The notes below the pieces were generated by a model. That model searched no databases. It saw nothing but the letters and a program-made list of their open reading frames with translations, and was not told the origin of the DNA. Positions 56,200 to 64,000 of a stretch of DNA of 64,000 nt are shown one piece after another. Made by a program: the position numbers and the translations under genes. Each line of letters starts with the position of its first letter. Within the stretch, counting starts at the first letter, position 1. Source of the stretch: Aureispira sp963837355. GTDB lineage: Bacteria; Bacteroidota; Bacteroidia; Chitinophagales; Saprospiraceae. The stretch is taken from NCBI GenBank assembly GCA_963837355.1, contig CAWIMY010000003.1:620001-684000 (forward strand), written 5' to 3'.

Positions 56200-57089
56200 T
56201 ACAGGGGTTGGGTGACTAGGGGTAGGGTGCTGGTATCAATATACGGCAACAACTTATCATAGGGCAAGTAAAATGACAACTCGGCGAGGGCGTACGCGTC
56301 TAACTCATAGGGATTGTAATAAAAGTGCAGTTCTGTAAGGCCAATAGAAAAATTGGGGGGGCGCACAAAAGTGGCCGTATCGCGCTCTATAGACGGCTGT
56401 AAACTGCTGTCTTGGGCTTGCCAAGCGTCCCAAAACGCGGTTCTAACAAGGGGCAACCAAGCGGCTTGGCTATTGGGATAAAAGAGCTCGCTCAACGCCA
56501 GTTCTTGTCCTGATTGCGCGTGGTAATTTTTATAACTCGTCCAGCTATTCGCATGAGCCCCGCCTGTAAATTCCAATTGATCGACCCGCAACACGAACAC
56601 GGTAGGGGTATTGGTAAGCACTGACAAACGCATGTCGAAAGCCCAGTTGCTAGAGGGCAAGTTAAACTCCTCCATGTCTTTTTTGTGCGCTTTGAATTCT
56701 GCAATAAAGCCTGCTAGGCGCTCTTCGACGGTATGGTATTGTTGGGTCTCTTGTAATAAAATCGCTTGTATATGTGCATTGAGGCGGTCTCGTATCTTTA
56801 CAGGCGCCGAAGAATCAATGAGCGGGTACCAGAAACTAATGGTCGTGCTATCGCTTTGACTGTATTTATCGGGATTGAGCTCGTAAGCAGCTTGATGGTA
56901 AAGTGTGTAAGGCAGGGTATCGTTTCCTAATAAAAGATGGTGGGGCCCCAAGGCAACCAATTGAGCATCACTAAAAGCTGTTTTTTCAATGGGAGTAGGT
57001 GGATTACATCCCCCTCCACTAAGAGCGGTACTCAAAACAATAGCAAAGATCCCAGCGCGAAAGCTGAAACGAATAAACGGCTGGTTCAT
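56199..57089 (-). CDS. DUF3298/RsiV-like lipoprotein
   Basis: A 296-residue protein starting MNQPFIRFSF with a lipoprotein signal (ALSGGGCNPP). The mature part has FWYPLIDSS, LTNTPTVFVLRVDQLEFTGGAHANSWTSYKNYHAQSGQELALSELF and FYYNPYELDAYALAEL, the DUF3298 and preceding DUF4163 pattern. Some members (RsiV) are anti-sigma factors that bind lysozyme. No sigma-factor gene is adjacent, so this is probably a periplasmic lipoprotein of unknown role. The start at 57161 is rejected. Confidence 0.85.
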   Translation of the reverse strand: MNQPFIRFSFRAGIFAIVLSTALSGGGCNPPTPIEKTAFSDAQLVALGPHHLLLGNDTLPYTLYHQAAYELNPDKYSQSDSTTISFWYPLIDSSAPVKIRDRLNAHIQAILLQETQQYHTVEERLAGFIAEFKAHKKDMEEFNLPSSNWAFDMRLSVLTNTPTVFVLRVDQLEFTGGAHANSWTSYKNYHAQSGQELALSELFYPNSQAAWLPLVRTAFWDAWQAQDSSLQPSIERDTATFVRPPNFSIGLTELHFYYNPYELDAYALAELSFYLPYDKLLPYIDTSTLPLVTQPL

Positions 57090-57320
57090 AGTGTAACGAA
57101 GCGCAATACTGCTAATACGAAAGTGACGGAAGAGAGTAGTTGGGGGTGCTTGGATCAACAATTTAGTTTTTTTTCTAGAACTATGCTAGCTATTGAGTAA
57201 CTATTTCCCTCTACAAGAGCGCTAGCAGTAGCGTTTTCCTAGCAAAAAGCCCTCCACAAGCCACAAAATTTCTTATCTTTACGACCTTCCTTTTATCACT
57301 GATGTGTTTTAGTATTCCTT

Positions 57321-57938
57321 ATGACCACTCTCAAGTCTGACAAAGAAATTCAACTCGCGGCCTTCAATTTTTTGCGCACGATGGAGCGCGATCAAACGGC
57401 TTCTATAGAGGGCGTTTTTATACCAGCCGATCCCAGCTTTTTATACCAACGCCAACAGCGCAATTTGCTGTACTTTTTGGGAATGGCGGCACTTTGTCTC
57501 TATATTTTCTTTTATACGATGATTACAGAGGCCAACTATTACGCCCAATTGGACCCCTTGGTTATTGTTTGTTTGGGCTTATGGATCCTGCTCATCCTGA
57601 TTACCCTTTGGCTCTTGCGCCAATACATCAAACACGGGCGGCAGTTGCAATTGGTGCTTCAAAACCCTCAGAGCGCGGCCTATGGTGTTATTTTGACCGA
57701 CGAATACTATTTTGAACGGCTCCCCGACTCTTACCACATCATCTCCAAAGCCAACATTGTTCGGATTGATTTTGAGGAACCACGAAAGAGAGGCAAAATG
57801 TACTTGGAGCTACTTTTGGAAATGGATGACCATTACCAAGTACGCGGCTTACTCTACTCACCCAAAGAATATGACATAAAGGCATGGTTGGAGCAAAGAG
57901 CACCAACTTCCCCTTCCCCATTGATTGCTTCGTCCTAA
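57321..57938 (+). CDS. Membrane protein, YcxB-like C-terminal region
   Basis: A 205-residue protein with two central membrane helices (LLYFLGMAALCLYIFFYTMI and PLVIVCLGLWILLILITLWLL). The C-terminal ~90 residues (GVILTDEYYFERLPDSYHIISKANIVRIDFEEPRKRGKMYLELLLEM) resemble the YcxB or bacterial PH-like fold. Function unknown. A small membrane gene lies convergently right after it. Confidence 0.7.
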   Translation: MTTLKSDKEIQLAAFNFLRTMERDQTASIEGVFIPADPSFLYQRQQRNLLYFLGMAALCLYIFFYTMITEANYYAQLDPLVIVCLGLWILLILITLWLLRQYIKHGRQLQLVLQNPQSAAYGVILTDEYYFERLPDSYHIISKANIVRIDFEEPRKRGKMYLELLLEMDDHYQVRGLLYSPKEYDIKAWLEQRAPTSPSPLIASS

Positions 57939-57942
57939 TAGA

Positions 57943-58239
57943 CTACTTTAACGAATCTTTAACGGCCCGATGAGGGCGCTCTATTTGGGGCGTTTGAAAG
58001 AGCGGCGTCGCGCTTTCTTCCTTCATTCTTTGGGGGTCAATTTTTCCTGTGTACACCCCATACAAGGCCAATAAGCCCACGACAATCAGCCCCATAAAAG
58101 AGAGAAAAGAGAAGCGCCAGCCCCACATATTTCCAATATATTCATCCTTGTCTGTTCCAAAAAGTAGCTTTCTAGCTTTTGCACGGCGTTCGGCACGGGT
58201 CAACTCCGAAAACGGTCTTTCCTCTTCATCTTTCTTCAT
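57943..58239 (-). CDS. Small single-pass membrane protein
   Basis: A 98-residue protein: basic cytosolic N-terminus (FSELTRAERRAKARKLLFG), one membrane helix (FLSFMGLIVVGLLALYGVYTG), and a Pro-rich extracytoplasmic tail. Not recognised. It converges with the preceding gene, with four bases between stops. Confidence 0.65.
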   Translation of the reverse strand: MKKDEEERPFSELTRAERRAKARKLLFGTDKDEYIGNMWGWRFSFLSFMGLIVVGLLALYGVYTGKIDPQRMKEESATPLFQTPQIERPHRAVKDSLK

Positions 58240-58701
58240 AACTCAACTTTATTAATTATCTTACGTATAACTAGCTTTCAATTGTTGGCTAGTGTCGCCT
58301 TTTGGCAAACAATAAATTCTGTACAAACGAGCACTTGCAATAAAAATTGGCTAAAGTAACAAAGCACTTTTCTTGCCCCTCGACACAAAAAAGAAAATTT
58401 TTAGTACAATTATTGAAGCAACAATTTAACCAATTATCAGGAAAGGTTGTTGCTAAAAGGGCAGCAATTCTCTATTTTGGAAAGCGTCAAAGAATCTGTT
58501 TTTGATAACGATATTTTAATCGAACTTCGTACAAGTTCCATTCAGCGCCTCCTTATTATTTACCATGGTACCCCTAATCGCAGAAACGCTACAGGCTATT
58601 TTTATAGAGTACTTCTAACCGCCTCTATTTAATCTTAATTCAATAAGATGGCCGTATCAGGCATTCCTTCGTTTCAACTTCCATAAAAACAGTTACCCTA
58701 T
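58240..58701. other. 462-bp gap upstream of htrA
   Basis: This gap holds the promoter of the HtrA protease gene and the start region of the small membrane gene. A 61-codon frame at 58447-58632 is open, but it has no recognised features and I do not call it as a gene. No operator was identified. Confidence 0.4.
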
Positions 58702-60144
58702 ATGAAACAGTTTATCACCATTTTGGCTATTTCGTTGCTCAGTTCAGCGCTAACATTAGGTGTTTATAAGTTCTACTTAGAAACGCCTTACTCGCCTGTT
58801 AGGGACGTTATCATCAAAGATAGTTCTTATGCCAAACACGTTAATCATCCTAATTTCAATCCCAATATTACCGAGGTAACCTCCTTTAAGGATGCGGCAG
58901 ATTTGGTACGACCAAGCGTCGTACACATCCACAGCAGCAGTGGCGACCCCTACGAGCGTATGTTTGGCGCAGAGGCTTCTGGTTCTGGCGTTATCGTTTC
59001 TAAAGATGGTTATATTGTTACCAACAACCATGTTATTAGTGGTTCTAAGGAAGTAACCGTTACCTTAAATAACAAACGCACTTATGAGGCGACTATTATT
59101 GGGACGGATAAAACCACCGATTTAGCCGTTATCAAGATAAAAGAACGCGATCTTAAGAATATTGATTTACCCATGTTGGCTTTTGGCAACTCCGATGAAG
59201 TATTTGTGGGCGAATGGGTCTTGGCGGTAGGCAACCCCTTCAACTTGACTTCTACCGTAACAGCGGGAATCGTGAGCGCCAAAGGGCGCAACATTGATAT
59301 TTTGGACGGCGCTTATGACATTGAATCCTTTATCCAAACCGACGCTGTCGTTAATCCTGGAAACAGTGGAGGGGCACTGGTCAATACCGAAGGCAATTTG
59401 GTGGGGATTAATACCGCCATTATTACCCGTTCTGGACGTTACGAAGGCTATTCTTTTGCTGTTCCTTCTAACTTAGTCAAAAAAGTCATGAGTGACTTGA
59501 TTGAGTTTGGAGAGGTGCAGCGCGGTTTCTTGGGGGTTACTATTCGCGACATCTCGGATGAGATTGCCGATGAAAATGCCTTAGAATCAATGGATGGGGT
59601 TTACATTCAAGGCGTAGGCGAAGAAAGTGCAGCGGAAGAAGCAGGCTTGGAGCGCGGCGACGTGATTGTAAAAGTGAATGGTATTCCTGTCAAGAGTTCT
59701 CCTGAATTACAAGAGCAAGTTGGCTTGTTCCGTCCAGGCGAAAAAGTAGGCGTTATTTTCTTGCGCGGCGGCGAGCTCAAATCAACAGATGTAGTTTTGA
59801 AAAACAGCTCTAATACCACTAGTTTGGGTAAAAAACGCAGTGAAAAACGCTTGGCCTCTACAAAGACCTTGCTCAAAGACTTGGGCATCGAAGCACGCGA
59901 CCTCACCACCAGCGAGTCTAGTGTGGCCGAAGGGATTATCATTACGAAAGTGATAAAAAATGGTTTGTTAGAACCTACCAACATGGAGTCTGACTTTATC
60001 ATTACCTCTGTGAACGAAACGCCTGTTAATAATATAGAGGAGTTTAAAGCAGCTGTTGTAGAATCCGAAGGAACAGTTACGTTGGAAGGTTTTTACAAAG
60101 GCCAAGAAGAGCTCTTTACTTATATTTTTGACAAAGAACAATAG
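58702..60144 (+). CDS. HtrA/DegP-type serine protease with two PDZ domains
   Basis: A 480-residue periplasmic protease. Residues 1-~22 form a signal anchor (ILAISLLSSALTLGVYKFYL). The catalytic triad is visible: His110 in IVTNNHVISG, Asp140 in TTDLAVIKI, Ser222 in NPGNSGGALV. PDZ 1 begins near 275 (QRGFLGVTIRDISDEIA) and PDZ 2 covers the last ~90 residues (EGIIITKVIKNGLL). The family degrades misfolded envelope proteins and is usually stress-induced. Length is standard for the family. Confidence 0.95.
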   Translation: MKQFITILAISLLSSALTLGVYKFYLETPYSPVRDVIIKDSSYAKHVNHPNFNPNITEVTSFKDAADLVRPSVVHIHSSSGDPYERMFGAEASGSGVIVSKDGYIVTNNHVISGSKEVTVTLNNKRTYEATIIGTDKTTDLAVIKIKERDLKNIDLPMLAFGNSDEVFVGEWVLAVGNPFNLTSTVTAGIVSAKGRNIDILDGAYDIESFIQTDAVVNPGNSGGALVNTEGNLVGINTAIITRSGRYEGYSFAVPSNLVKKVMSDLIEFGEVQRGFLGVTIRDISDEIADENALESMDGVYIQGVGEESAAEEAGLERGDVIVKVNGIPVKSSPELQEQVGLFRPGEKVGVIFLRGGELKSTDVVLKNSSNTTSLGKKRSEKRLASTKTLLKDLGIEARDLTTSESSVAEGIIITKVIKNGLLEPTNMESDFIITSVNETPVNNIEEFKAAVVESEGTVTLEGFYKGQEELFTYIFDKEQ

Positions 60145-60238
60145 GTTGCGCTAGACGCTAACCACAAAAAAACAAGCCTAGATGGCTATAAATAGGCCAA
60201 CAGTGTGTACCTTTGCCTATCAAGGAGCAACCTAATAG

Positions 60239-60265
60239 AACGTCCCGAACAGTTTCGGGACGTTT
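60239..60265 (+). terminator. Hairpin after htrA
   Basis: The arms AACGTCCCGAA and TTTCGGGACGTT form a stem of about 10 bp with a short loop, followed by TGTGTT. It is a likely transcription terminator for htrA with a weak T tract. Confidence 0.65.
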
Positions 60266-60352
60266 GTGTTGGTAGTCCGTTCTTGCTAGAGTAGTTCAAG
60301 TTCTGTCTTTTGAACCACTGCTACACCACTTTATCACCTCAACGTTTAGCTT

Positions 60353-60748
60353 ATGTTCCCACGTCCATTGCTGTTCTTGATCCTACTCGTTGCTTTGTTG
60401 TCTGCTTGCGAAAAACGTTCAAGCATCTACATTAAGCGCATTGAAAATCAGACCAACAAGACCATCAGCTTCTATTTCTTAGGTAGCTATAACAGTCAAA
60501 CCTACGGGGACACCGTCACTGTGATGCCTAATGAGGACAAGGAAATTCTTTACTTTGCAGAAGATAACAGCTTGGTTTACGGAGCACAGGGCTGCGTCGT
60601 CGTCAATAGTCGCATTGATATAGAAATTGACAGTAGTAGACAACTGCGCTTGCTCAAAGATCTCCGAAAAGAGGACGATTGGGATTTTGAAGAAATAGGA
60701 AGCGAACAGATTTGTTCCTTCATCATTACGGACGCTGATATTCAATAA
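60353..60748 (+). CDS. Small lipoprotein of unknown function
   Basis: A 131-residue lipoprotein with LLSACEKRS, Cys at about residue 19. The mature part (KRIENQTNKTISFYFLGSYN ... KEILYFAEDNSLVYGAQGCVVV) is strand-rich. Not recognised. It overlaps nothing and lies 14 bp before the glucosaminidase gene, so the two are probably one transcript. Confidence 0.7.
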   Translation: MFPRPLLFLILLVALLSACEKRSSIYIKRIENQTNKTISFYFLGSYNSQTYGDTVTVMPNEDKEILYFAEDNSLVYGAQGCVVVNSRIDIEIDSSRQLRLLKDLRKEDDWDFEEIGSEQICSFIITDADIQ

Positions 60749-60762
60749 TTGCTAGAGGTTTT

Positions 60763-61440
60763 ATGTGGAAATTGTTTGCCGCTGTGCTGCTGTGTTATGG
60801 CCTATTTTTGTATTGGCTACCGCCTACCAAAGTATCTTCCTTATGGGGAGACGGAGCTTCTGCGAATACGCTGCTGCTAGACAGCATTGTGCTGTACATC
60901 GACCAACACAGCGACTTGGCAGTAGAAGAAATGCATCGTACACGAATTCCTGCGAGCATTACCCTCAGCCAAGCCATTTTGGAATCACGCTTTGGTACTA
61001 GCCTGCTCGCACAGCACGCCAATAACCATTTTGGTATCAAATCCAATCCCCATTGGGATGGGGATGATCGCCACTGTACCTATAGCTACGAGTGGAGCAG
61101 CCGCCGCGAGGGGATGTATCCCGCTTTTTCTTGCTTTCGCCGTTATCCCAACATTGAAGCAGGCTATACGGGCCATTCCAATTTTTTGACCGACCGCCCC
61201 CGCTATGCGGGTTTGTTTGAATTGTCTCCGCTCGATTGGCGCGCTTGGGCAGAAGGTTTACAGGCCGCAGGTTATGCGACCGACCCCGAGTATGCCGCCA
61301 AACTCATCGACTTGGTAGAACGCTACAACTTACAGCGTTTCGATCAAGCCATTGCGCCACAAGCGCAACCCGCTACCTTACAACAACATTCACTAAGGGC
61401 CAAGCGCCCTTCTAATCCGTCTTCTATGCCACAGCAGTAA
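60763..61440 (+). CDS. Glucosaminidase-domain peptidoglycan hydrolase
   Basis: A 225-residue protein with an N-terminal membrane anchor (FAAVLLCYGLFLYWL). The glucosaminidase domain has ITLSQAILESRFGTSLLAQHANNHFGIKS with the catalytic Glu at about residue 74, and HSNFLTDRPRYAGLFELSPLDWRAWAEGLQAAGYATDPEYA. The fold is the FlgJ/lysozyme-like superfamily that cleaves the glycan strands of peptidoglycan. The C-terminal ~35 residues are a disordered, basic tail. Confidence 0.9.
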   Translation: MWKLFAAVLLCYGLFLYWLPPTKVSSLWGDGASANTLLLDSIVLYIDQHSDLAVEEMHRTRIPASITLSQAILESRFGTSLLAQHANNHFGIKSNPHWDGDDRHCTYSYEWSSRREGMYPAFSCFRRYPNIEAGYTGHSNFLTDRPRYAGLFELSPLDWRAWAEGLQAAGYATDPEYAAKLIDLVERYNLQRFDQAIAPQAQPATLQQHSLRAKRPSNPSSMPQQ

Positions 61441-61472
61441 AAGACTTCTATAGTTTAAAATTACATTAAAAT

Positions 61473-61838
61473 ATGTCTAATCAAGAAAATAAAGTCGTTA
61501 AGACCAGCGATATTGTTTGCCGCATTGGCCTAGATGCCAAAAACGTACCCGTAAAAATTGAGTGGAAAGCACAAGATTCTCCCGATACGCCTGATTTCAA
61601 AGGCTCTAAAGCGATGTTATTAGCGCTTTTTGACGAGGAGTTTAGAGATACTTATAAGATTGATTTGTGGACAAGCGAGCTGCAAGTTGGAGAGATGAAC
61701 AAGTTTATGTTCCAAACGCTCAAAGGATTGGCAGATACCTATTACCGCGCGACCAACAATGAGGCATTGGCCAATGATATGCGCAAGTTTGTGCAGTATT
61801 TTGGAGAGCAGGCCGAGGTGACCGCTAAAGAAGAATAG
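61473..61838 (+). CDS. gldC: Gliding motility protein GldC
   Basis: A 121-residue protein with no signal, matching GldC in length and sequence (KTSDIVCRIGLDAKNVPVKIEWKAQDSP ... LALFDEEFRDTYKIDLWTSELQVGEMNKFMFQTLKGLADTYYRATNN). GldC is found in gliding Bacteroidota and is cytosolic, with a supporting role in motility. It places the organism in that phylum. Other gld genes are not in the window. Confidence 0.93.
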   Translation: MSNQENKVVKTSDIVCRIGLDAKNVPVKIEWKAQDSPDTPDFKGSKAMLLALFDEEFRDTYKIDLWTSELQVGEMNKFMFQTLKGLADTYYRATNNEALANDMRKFVQYFGEQAEVTAKEE

Positions 61839-61847
61839 CTTTTTTGT

Positions 61848-61898
61848 ACTGTTTTATGCTGGCGTTGCTTGCGCGTAGCCAGCATAAAACAGTTTTAC
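61848..61898. terminator. Perfect 16-bp inverted repeat, bidirectional terminator
   Basis: ACTGTTTTATGCTGGC (61848-61863) pairs exactly with GCCAGCATAAAACAGT (61878-61893), with a 14-nt loop and TTTT on each side. It lies between gldC and the convergent small membrane gene. Confidence 0.85.
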
Positions 61899-61904
61899 AA
61901 AAAA

Positions 61905-62126
61905 TTAGCCATTGATAAAAATCCAGTACATCAACAGTAAGATTAAGCCAATTCCAATAACGGAATACAAGGCTAGATTTTTGATTTGCGTCGTTTCCTC
62001 TTCTGTGGGAATTAACTCTTCTCGTGGCAACTGTGCCCGTTGTTCGAGTGTTTGTTCTTGACGCTCTTTCTTGCTTAATTTTCTTTCGTGGCTGCTCGCA
62101 GCGCCTCTATATTGCTTTCTTGACAT
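61905..62126 (-). CDS. Small C-terminally anchored membrane protein
   Basis: A 73-residue protein: very basic N-terminus (SRKQYRGAASSHERKLSKKER), an acidic middle, and one C-terminal membrane helix (NLALYSVIGIGLILLLMYWIF). Not recognised. The gene is convergent with gldC. Confidence 0.6.
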   Translation of the reverse strand: MSRKQYRGAASSHERKLSKKERQEQTLEQRAQLPREELIPTEEETTQIKNLALYSVIGIGLILLLMYWIFING

Positions 62127-62380
62127 GTGATATGGCTAATTAGTTCGACTAAAGAATAGTGCTAATACGGGTAAGGTTAGCTTGACAAATATAAGGGTTT
62201 GACTATAAATATAGGAACATGCGGTGCTTTTTTTATGGAGTCTTCTGAGATTGCAAAAATAAAAGCCCTCTTCGAACAACAAAATAAAAGCCGTGTTGTC
62301 TCTCTTTGGGAAGAATTTAGCGGGCATTGCCTTCTTTCTTTTACTTGTCCTAAACTTGTTTTAGGATTTATCCATACACT

Positions 62381-63178
62381 ATGAATTTTAAGTTAGATAG
62401 AGATCTTGTTTTTTTTGATATAGAATCAACGGGCGCGGACGTGGTCAAAGATCGCATCATGCAAATTGCCCTCATCAAATACCCCAAAGAAGGTGGCGCT
62501 CCAATCGAGAAAGAGTTTTTAATGAATCCACAGTATCCCATCAAAGACGAAGCCTTGAAGGTACACGGTATTACGATTGACAAAGTGCGTAACCAGCCTA
62601 CTTTTAAAGAATATGCGGAGGAACTCCACGCTTTTTTAGAAGGGGCCGACTTGGCGGGCTACAACTCCAACCGCTTTGACATTCCAATGTTGACAGAGGA
62701 ATTTGGGCGCGTGGGCATTAGTTTCTCCATGCAAGGTCGCCGCTTGTTGGATGCCCTACAGATTTTTTACAAAATGGAACCGCGCACCCTCAAAGCCGCC
62801 TATAAATTTTACTGTGGTGAGCAATTGACGGATGCCCACGATGCCATGGCTGACACGCGTGCCACGGCAGCCGTTTTGTGGGGACAGATTCAAAAATACG
62901 ACGGGGTTGATTATATCGATGGCGACGATAACGTGACCCCTGCCCCTGTTCAAAACAATATGCAAGCCCTGCATGACTTTATCAATGATAAAAATCAAGT
63001 AGATTTTACCAAGCGCTTTGTGCGCAATTCAGAAGGCGTTATTGTATTTAATTTTGGAGCCAATAAAGGCGAAGAAGCGTACAAAAACCCGCGCACCTTG
63101 CAGTGGATTATCAGCAAAGATTTTCCTAGCCAAGTCAAAGATATTGCCCGAGAAATTCTCAAAGGCACGTTAAAATAA
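62381..63178 (+). CDS. DEDDh 3'-5' exonuclease
   Basis: A 265-residue exonuclease of the Pol III epsilon type. The ExoI motif VFFDIESTGAD has Asp13 and Glu15. The ExoII region is LAGYNSNRFDIPML. The ExoIII region is TDAHDAMADTRATAAVLWG with His and Asp. It is about 175 residues of nuclease fold with an extra ~85-residue C-terminal region that is not recognised. It removes nucleotides from 3' ends during proofreading or repair; its exact role is unknown. Confidence 0.92.
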   Translation: MNFKLDRDLVFFDIESTGADVVKDRIMQIALIKYPKEGGAPIEKEFLMNPQYPIKDEALKVHGITIDKVRNQPTFKEYAEELHAFLEGADLAGYNSNRFDIPMLTEEFGRVGISFSMQGRRLLDALQIFYKMEPRTLKAAYKFYCGEQLTDAHDAMADTRATAAVLWGQIQKYDGVDYIDGDDNVTPAPVQNNMQALHDFINDKNQVDFTKRFVRNSEGVIVFNFGANKGEEAYKNPRTLQWIISKDFPSQVKDIAREILKGTLK

Positions 63179-63233
63179 GACCTTGTTTGTAGACCCCGAT
63201 AGCACATCGGACATAAGAATTGTTAGTATTAGT

Positions 63234-63710
63234 ATGAGTGATTCAATACACCCTTCCGTTCCCGCTCTTTGGTTTTCCTTTGTAGCGGACAACATCGAAC
63301 ACAGCCACACTGCCATGCCCGAAGCGTATCCTTTGGGAACCACTAAAGAGCAAGCCGACACCTGCGTTATGCTGGTGCAAGCGGGTCTAAAAACCGCTAC
63401 CTCGGGAGCTTTGGCGGCCTACCTACACTACCAAGTGCCTGTTCCACAAGTGGGCGACATGGCTATTTTAACCAATTGGGAAGGCGAGGCCAAATGCCTC
63501 TTAAAGACGACCGAAGTGGACATCGTACCGTTTAATGAAATAGACGAGGATTATGCGATGAAAGAGGGCGAAGGTGACCAAAGTTTATCCTATTGGAAAA
63601 AGAAGCACTGGGAGTTTTTCTCCAAAGATCTGGCGAATTTTGGGGAACTTCCCGAAGACGACATGATGGTTATTTGTGAGGAGTTTGAGGTCATTTATCA
63701 ATTGCCTTAA
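63234..63710 (+). CDS. ASCH-domain protein
   Basis: A 158-residue protein with an ASCH domain (AYLHYQVPVPQVGDMAILTNWEGEAKCLLKTTEVDIVPFNEI, then YWKKKHWEFFSKDL). ASCH domains bind RNA, and some act as ribonucleases or in modified-nucleoside metabolism. The chosen start at 63234 begins just before the conserved HPSVPALWFSF. It lies 55 bp after the exonuclease gene and may be cotranscribed. Confidence 0.85.
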   Translation: MSDSIHPSVPALWFSFVADNIEHSHTAMPEAYPLGTTKEQADTCVMLVQAGLKTATSGALAAYLHYQVPVPQVGDMAILTNWEGEAKCLLKTTEVDIVPFNEIDEDYAMKEGEGDQSLSYWKKKHWEFFSKDLANFGELPEDDMMVICEEFEVIYQLP

Positions 63711-63722
63711 CCCACTCCCCTC

Positions 63723-64000
63723 CTATTTTTTACCCCCGCGTTTTCTAGAGTTGAACTTCTCCCGCTTACGCGCTAAGCGCTTTTCTTGGGCGAGGTTGAC
63801 TTTGGTATTTTTGAGTTTCTTGTCGTGATAGGCACCTTGAGACTGCTTTTCTATGTCTATGGCTGTCGTGGCATTTTTCTGCTGGTACTGGACTTTTTCA
63901 GCTTCGGTCAACACCTTGGAGTGTTCGAGTTGTTCGGGCAGTGGCAGGCGCGTCAATTGCTGTTGCATCAAGGCCTCAATAGCGGCCAAGTAGTCCAACT
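63723..64000 (-). CDS. Partial C-terminal end of a probable DEAD-box RNA helicase
   Basis: The last ~92 codons of a minus-strand gene that starts beyond the right edge of the window. A DYLAAIEALMQQQLTRLPLPE helix and a Lys/Arg-rich tail (GAYHDKKLKNTKVNLAQEK, ending KRGGKK) match the ends of RhlE-type helicases in Bacteroidota. The helicase motifs themselves lie outside the window, so this call rests on the tail only. Confidence 0.55.
   Translation of the reverse strand, partial: LDYLAAIEALMQQQLTRLPLPEQLEHSKVLTEAEKVQYQQKNATTAIDIEKQSQGAYHDKKLKNTKVNLAQEKRLARKREKFNSRKRGGKK

Noticed and set aside
56033..56215. Open frames across the G-rich tandem repeat
   Set aside because: The predicted products are repeats of Cys, Gly, Val and Trp that arise from the 17-bp unit, and a terminator precedes them.
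58447..58632. A 61-codon open frame upstream of htrA
   Set aside because: It has no recognised feature, no convincing start context and lies where the htrA promoter should be.
62199..62384. A short open frame upstream of the exonuclease
   Set aside because: It overlaps the exonuclease start and shows no protein-like pattern; it is probably chance.

Overview
The window is bacterial chromosome from a member of the Bacteroidota. Evidence: a gliding-motility gene (gldC), a secreted beta-propeller protein with a type IX secretion (T9SS) C-terminal sorting domain, three DUF1573 proteins, a fused E1 alpha/beta 2-oxoacid dehydrogenase, a Bacteroidota-type RhlE helicase tail, many lipoproteins, and few Shine-Dalgarno sequences. 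The family mix and the eCIS-type toxin N-terminus suggest Saprospiria (Saprospira/Aureispira-like), but that placement is inference. No rRNA, tRNA, CRISPR array or insertion sequence was recognised.

Layout. 1-7.2 kb: a possible structured RNA, mutS2, marC, an Omp85-like outer-membrane protein, a DUF547 lipoprotein. 7.2-8.9 kb: an OLD-like ATPase plus a TOPRIM protein, a candidate two-gene defence module. 9-19.5 kb: mutS, three tandem DUF421 membrane proteins, a FucP-type sugar transporter, lipoproteins, pgk, a SUKH-like protein. 19.5-27.4 kb: DUF721 protein, SH3-like lipoprotein, then a cluster of helical protein, TPR protein with seven near-identical 102-bp repeats, and patatin phospholipase. 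27.5-39 kb: XRE regulator, a 640-bp gene-poor gap rich in inverted repeats, acyl-CoA dehydrogenase, methyltransferase, T9SS cargo, a papain-like-fold candidate, CapA-like phosphoesterase, TetR, Coq4 homologue, biotin carboxylase, DUF6150 protein. 39.4-46.7 kb: the most striking locus, a ~1,170-residue toxin-like protein with an eCIS cargo-type N-terminus followed by six tandem near-identical ~184-codon genes joined by an almost invariant 36-nt spacer with a strong Shine-Dalgarno, then a small frameshifted partner gene. 47-64 kb: MerR and AraC regulators, CorA, fused E1, three DUF1573 genes, a G-rich 17-bp tandem repeat, DUF3298 lipoprotein, HtrA protease, glucosaminidase, GldC, DEDDh exonuclease, ASCH protein and a helicase tail running off the end.

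Single-base indels, mostly in short homopolymers, break at least nine genes: TOPRIM, mutS, helical protein, TPR, patatin, accC, toxin tail, two array copies and the small post-array gene. Because core genes such as accC are hit, sequencing or assembly error is the simplest explanation. A true mismatch-repair (mutS) defect would leave the same signature and is worth excluding. Frameshifted genes are given below as one entry each, with the break located.

The toxin locus reads as an effector with an amplified set of putative immunity genes. The effector and immunity assignments rest on gene order and N-terminal motif style, not on a recognised family for the array protein.
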